Shown piece by piece: positions 6,388 to 6,486 of a stretch of DNA of 6,486 nt; the first letter of the stretch is position 1; each line of letters opens with the position of its first letter. A program made the translations under genes and the position numbers. The notes below the pieces were generated by a model, which saw only the letters and a program-made list of their open reading frames with translations, was not told where the DNA came from and did not search any database. Source of the stretch: Spirochaetes bacterium RIFOXYC1_FULL_54_7 (GTDB lineage Bacteria > Spirochaetota > Spirochaetia > Treponematales > UBA12059); NCBI GenBank assembly GCA_001830645.1, contig MIBM01000181.1:2020-8505 (forward strand). The letters run 5' to 3'.

Positions 6388-6486
6388 GGGCGTGGCTCCT
6401 GTGCAGCGTACTCCTGTGCAGTATACTCCCGTGCAGTATCCCCCGCTGTGCTTGGTCCTGGCGCAGGCCGTAGTATCGGGCTCACC
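6384..6486 (-). CDS. 3' end of an upstream minus-strand gene, possibly a cobalamin gene, overlapping cobS
   Basis: On the minus strand a frame open from the right edge (first whole codon 6485-6483) runs for 33 residues to a TGA at 6386-6384, overlapping the cobS ATG as ATGA. The visible tail is rich in Pro and Ala and contains EYTAQ followed by EYAAQ, products of a 15-bp tandem repeat. Its position and the stop/start overlap suggest an operon gene ahead of cobS, for example another cobalamin-assembly gene, but the tail has no recognisable domain. The cobS frame is also open across this stretch, so the choice of frame rests on the ATGA arrangement and on the cobS ribosome binding site. Confidence 0.5.
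   Translation of the reverse strand, partial: VSPILRPAPGPSTAGDTAREYTAQEYAAQEPRP
6396..6440. repeat. 15-bp tandem repeat, three units, ahead of cobS
   Basis: Three consecutive 15-base units (6396-6410, 6411-6425 and 6426-6440) follow the plus-strand pattern CTCCTGTGCAGTATA with two changes in unit one and two in unit three. A degraded fourth copy (CCCCGCTGTGC) may follow from 6441. The unit is a multiple of three, so copy-number change keeps frame. Read on the minus strand, the units carry CAGGAG, CAGGAG and CGGGAG, and the copy nearest cobS is its apparent ribosome binding site. Confidence 0.85.

Noticed and set aside
6396..6440. Tandem repeat as a CRISPR array
   Set aside because: The units are contiguous 15-mers without spacers and lie in coding sequence; no cas gene is present.
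6388..6486. Cobalamin riboswitch ahead of cobS
   Set aside because: The stretch is occupied by an open frame and a tandem repeat, and I see no B12-box-like sequence. Any riboswitch would lie upstream of the operon, outside the window.

Overview
The window looks like chromosomal DNA, fairly GC-rich and tightly packed, from an anaerobic, motile bacterium with hydrogen and corrinoid metabolism. Three things hint at a spirochaete, without proving it: the chemoreceptor tip reads AMNAAIQAAHAG, with the His common in spirochaete and some other anaerobe receptors; there is a diguanylate cyclase with a multi-helix membrane sensor; and there is an acetyltransferase-like protein of a type I associate with Spirochaetes and Bacteroidetes. 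No 16S rRNA, tRNA or other direct taxonomic marker is present.

Layout: (1) the 3' end of an unrecognised plus-strand gene (2-295). (2) A minus-strand pair (1512-3221, then 335-1459) in the order diguanylate cyclase then GNAT-like protein, 52 bp apart and possibly co-transcribed. (3) A 158-bp divergent intergenic region (3222-3379) with a promoter-like sequence abutting the cyclase start codon and two overlapping inverted repeats. (4) The central gene (3380-5506, plus strand), a soluble fusion of two ferredoxin clusters, an [FeFe]-hydrogenase H-cluster domain, a further four-cysteine Fe-S domain and a methyl-accepting chemotaxis signalling domain. (5) A convergent minus-strand cobalamin gene cobS (5557-6387), preceded by the end of another minus-strand gene (6384-6486). 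That gene overlaps cobS by ATGA and carries an in-frame 15-bp tandem repeat.

How the parts may work together: the hydrogenase-MCP protein keeps the H-cluster cysteine ligands but lacks the proton-transfer cysteine of catalytic enzymes, which fits a cytoplasmic H2 or redox sensor feeding CheA/CheW. The divergently transcribed diguanylate cyclase could give a second, c-di-GMP output on motility, but only proximity supports that link. CobS completes corrinoid synthesis and appears to belong to a separate transcription unit. The most notable item is the H2-sensor/chemoreceptor fusion; such domain combinations may be known among Group C sensory hydrogenases, so it is unusual rather than certainly new.
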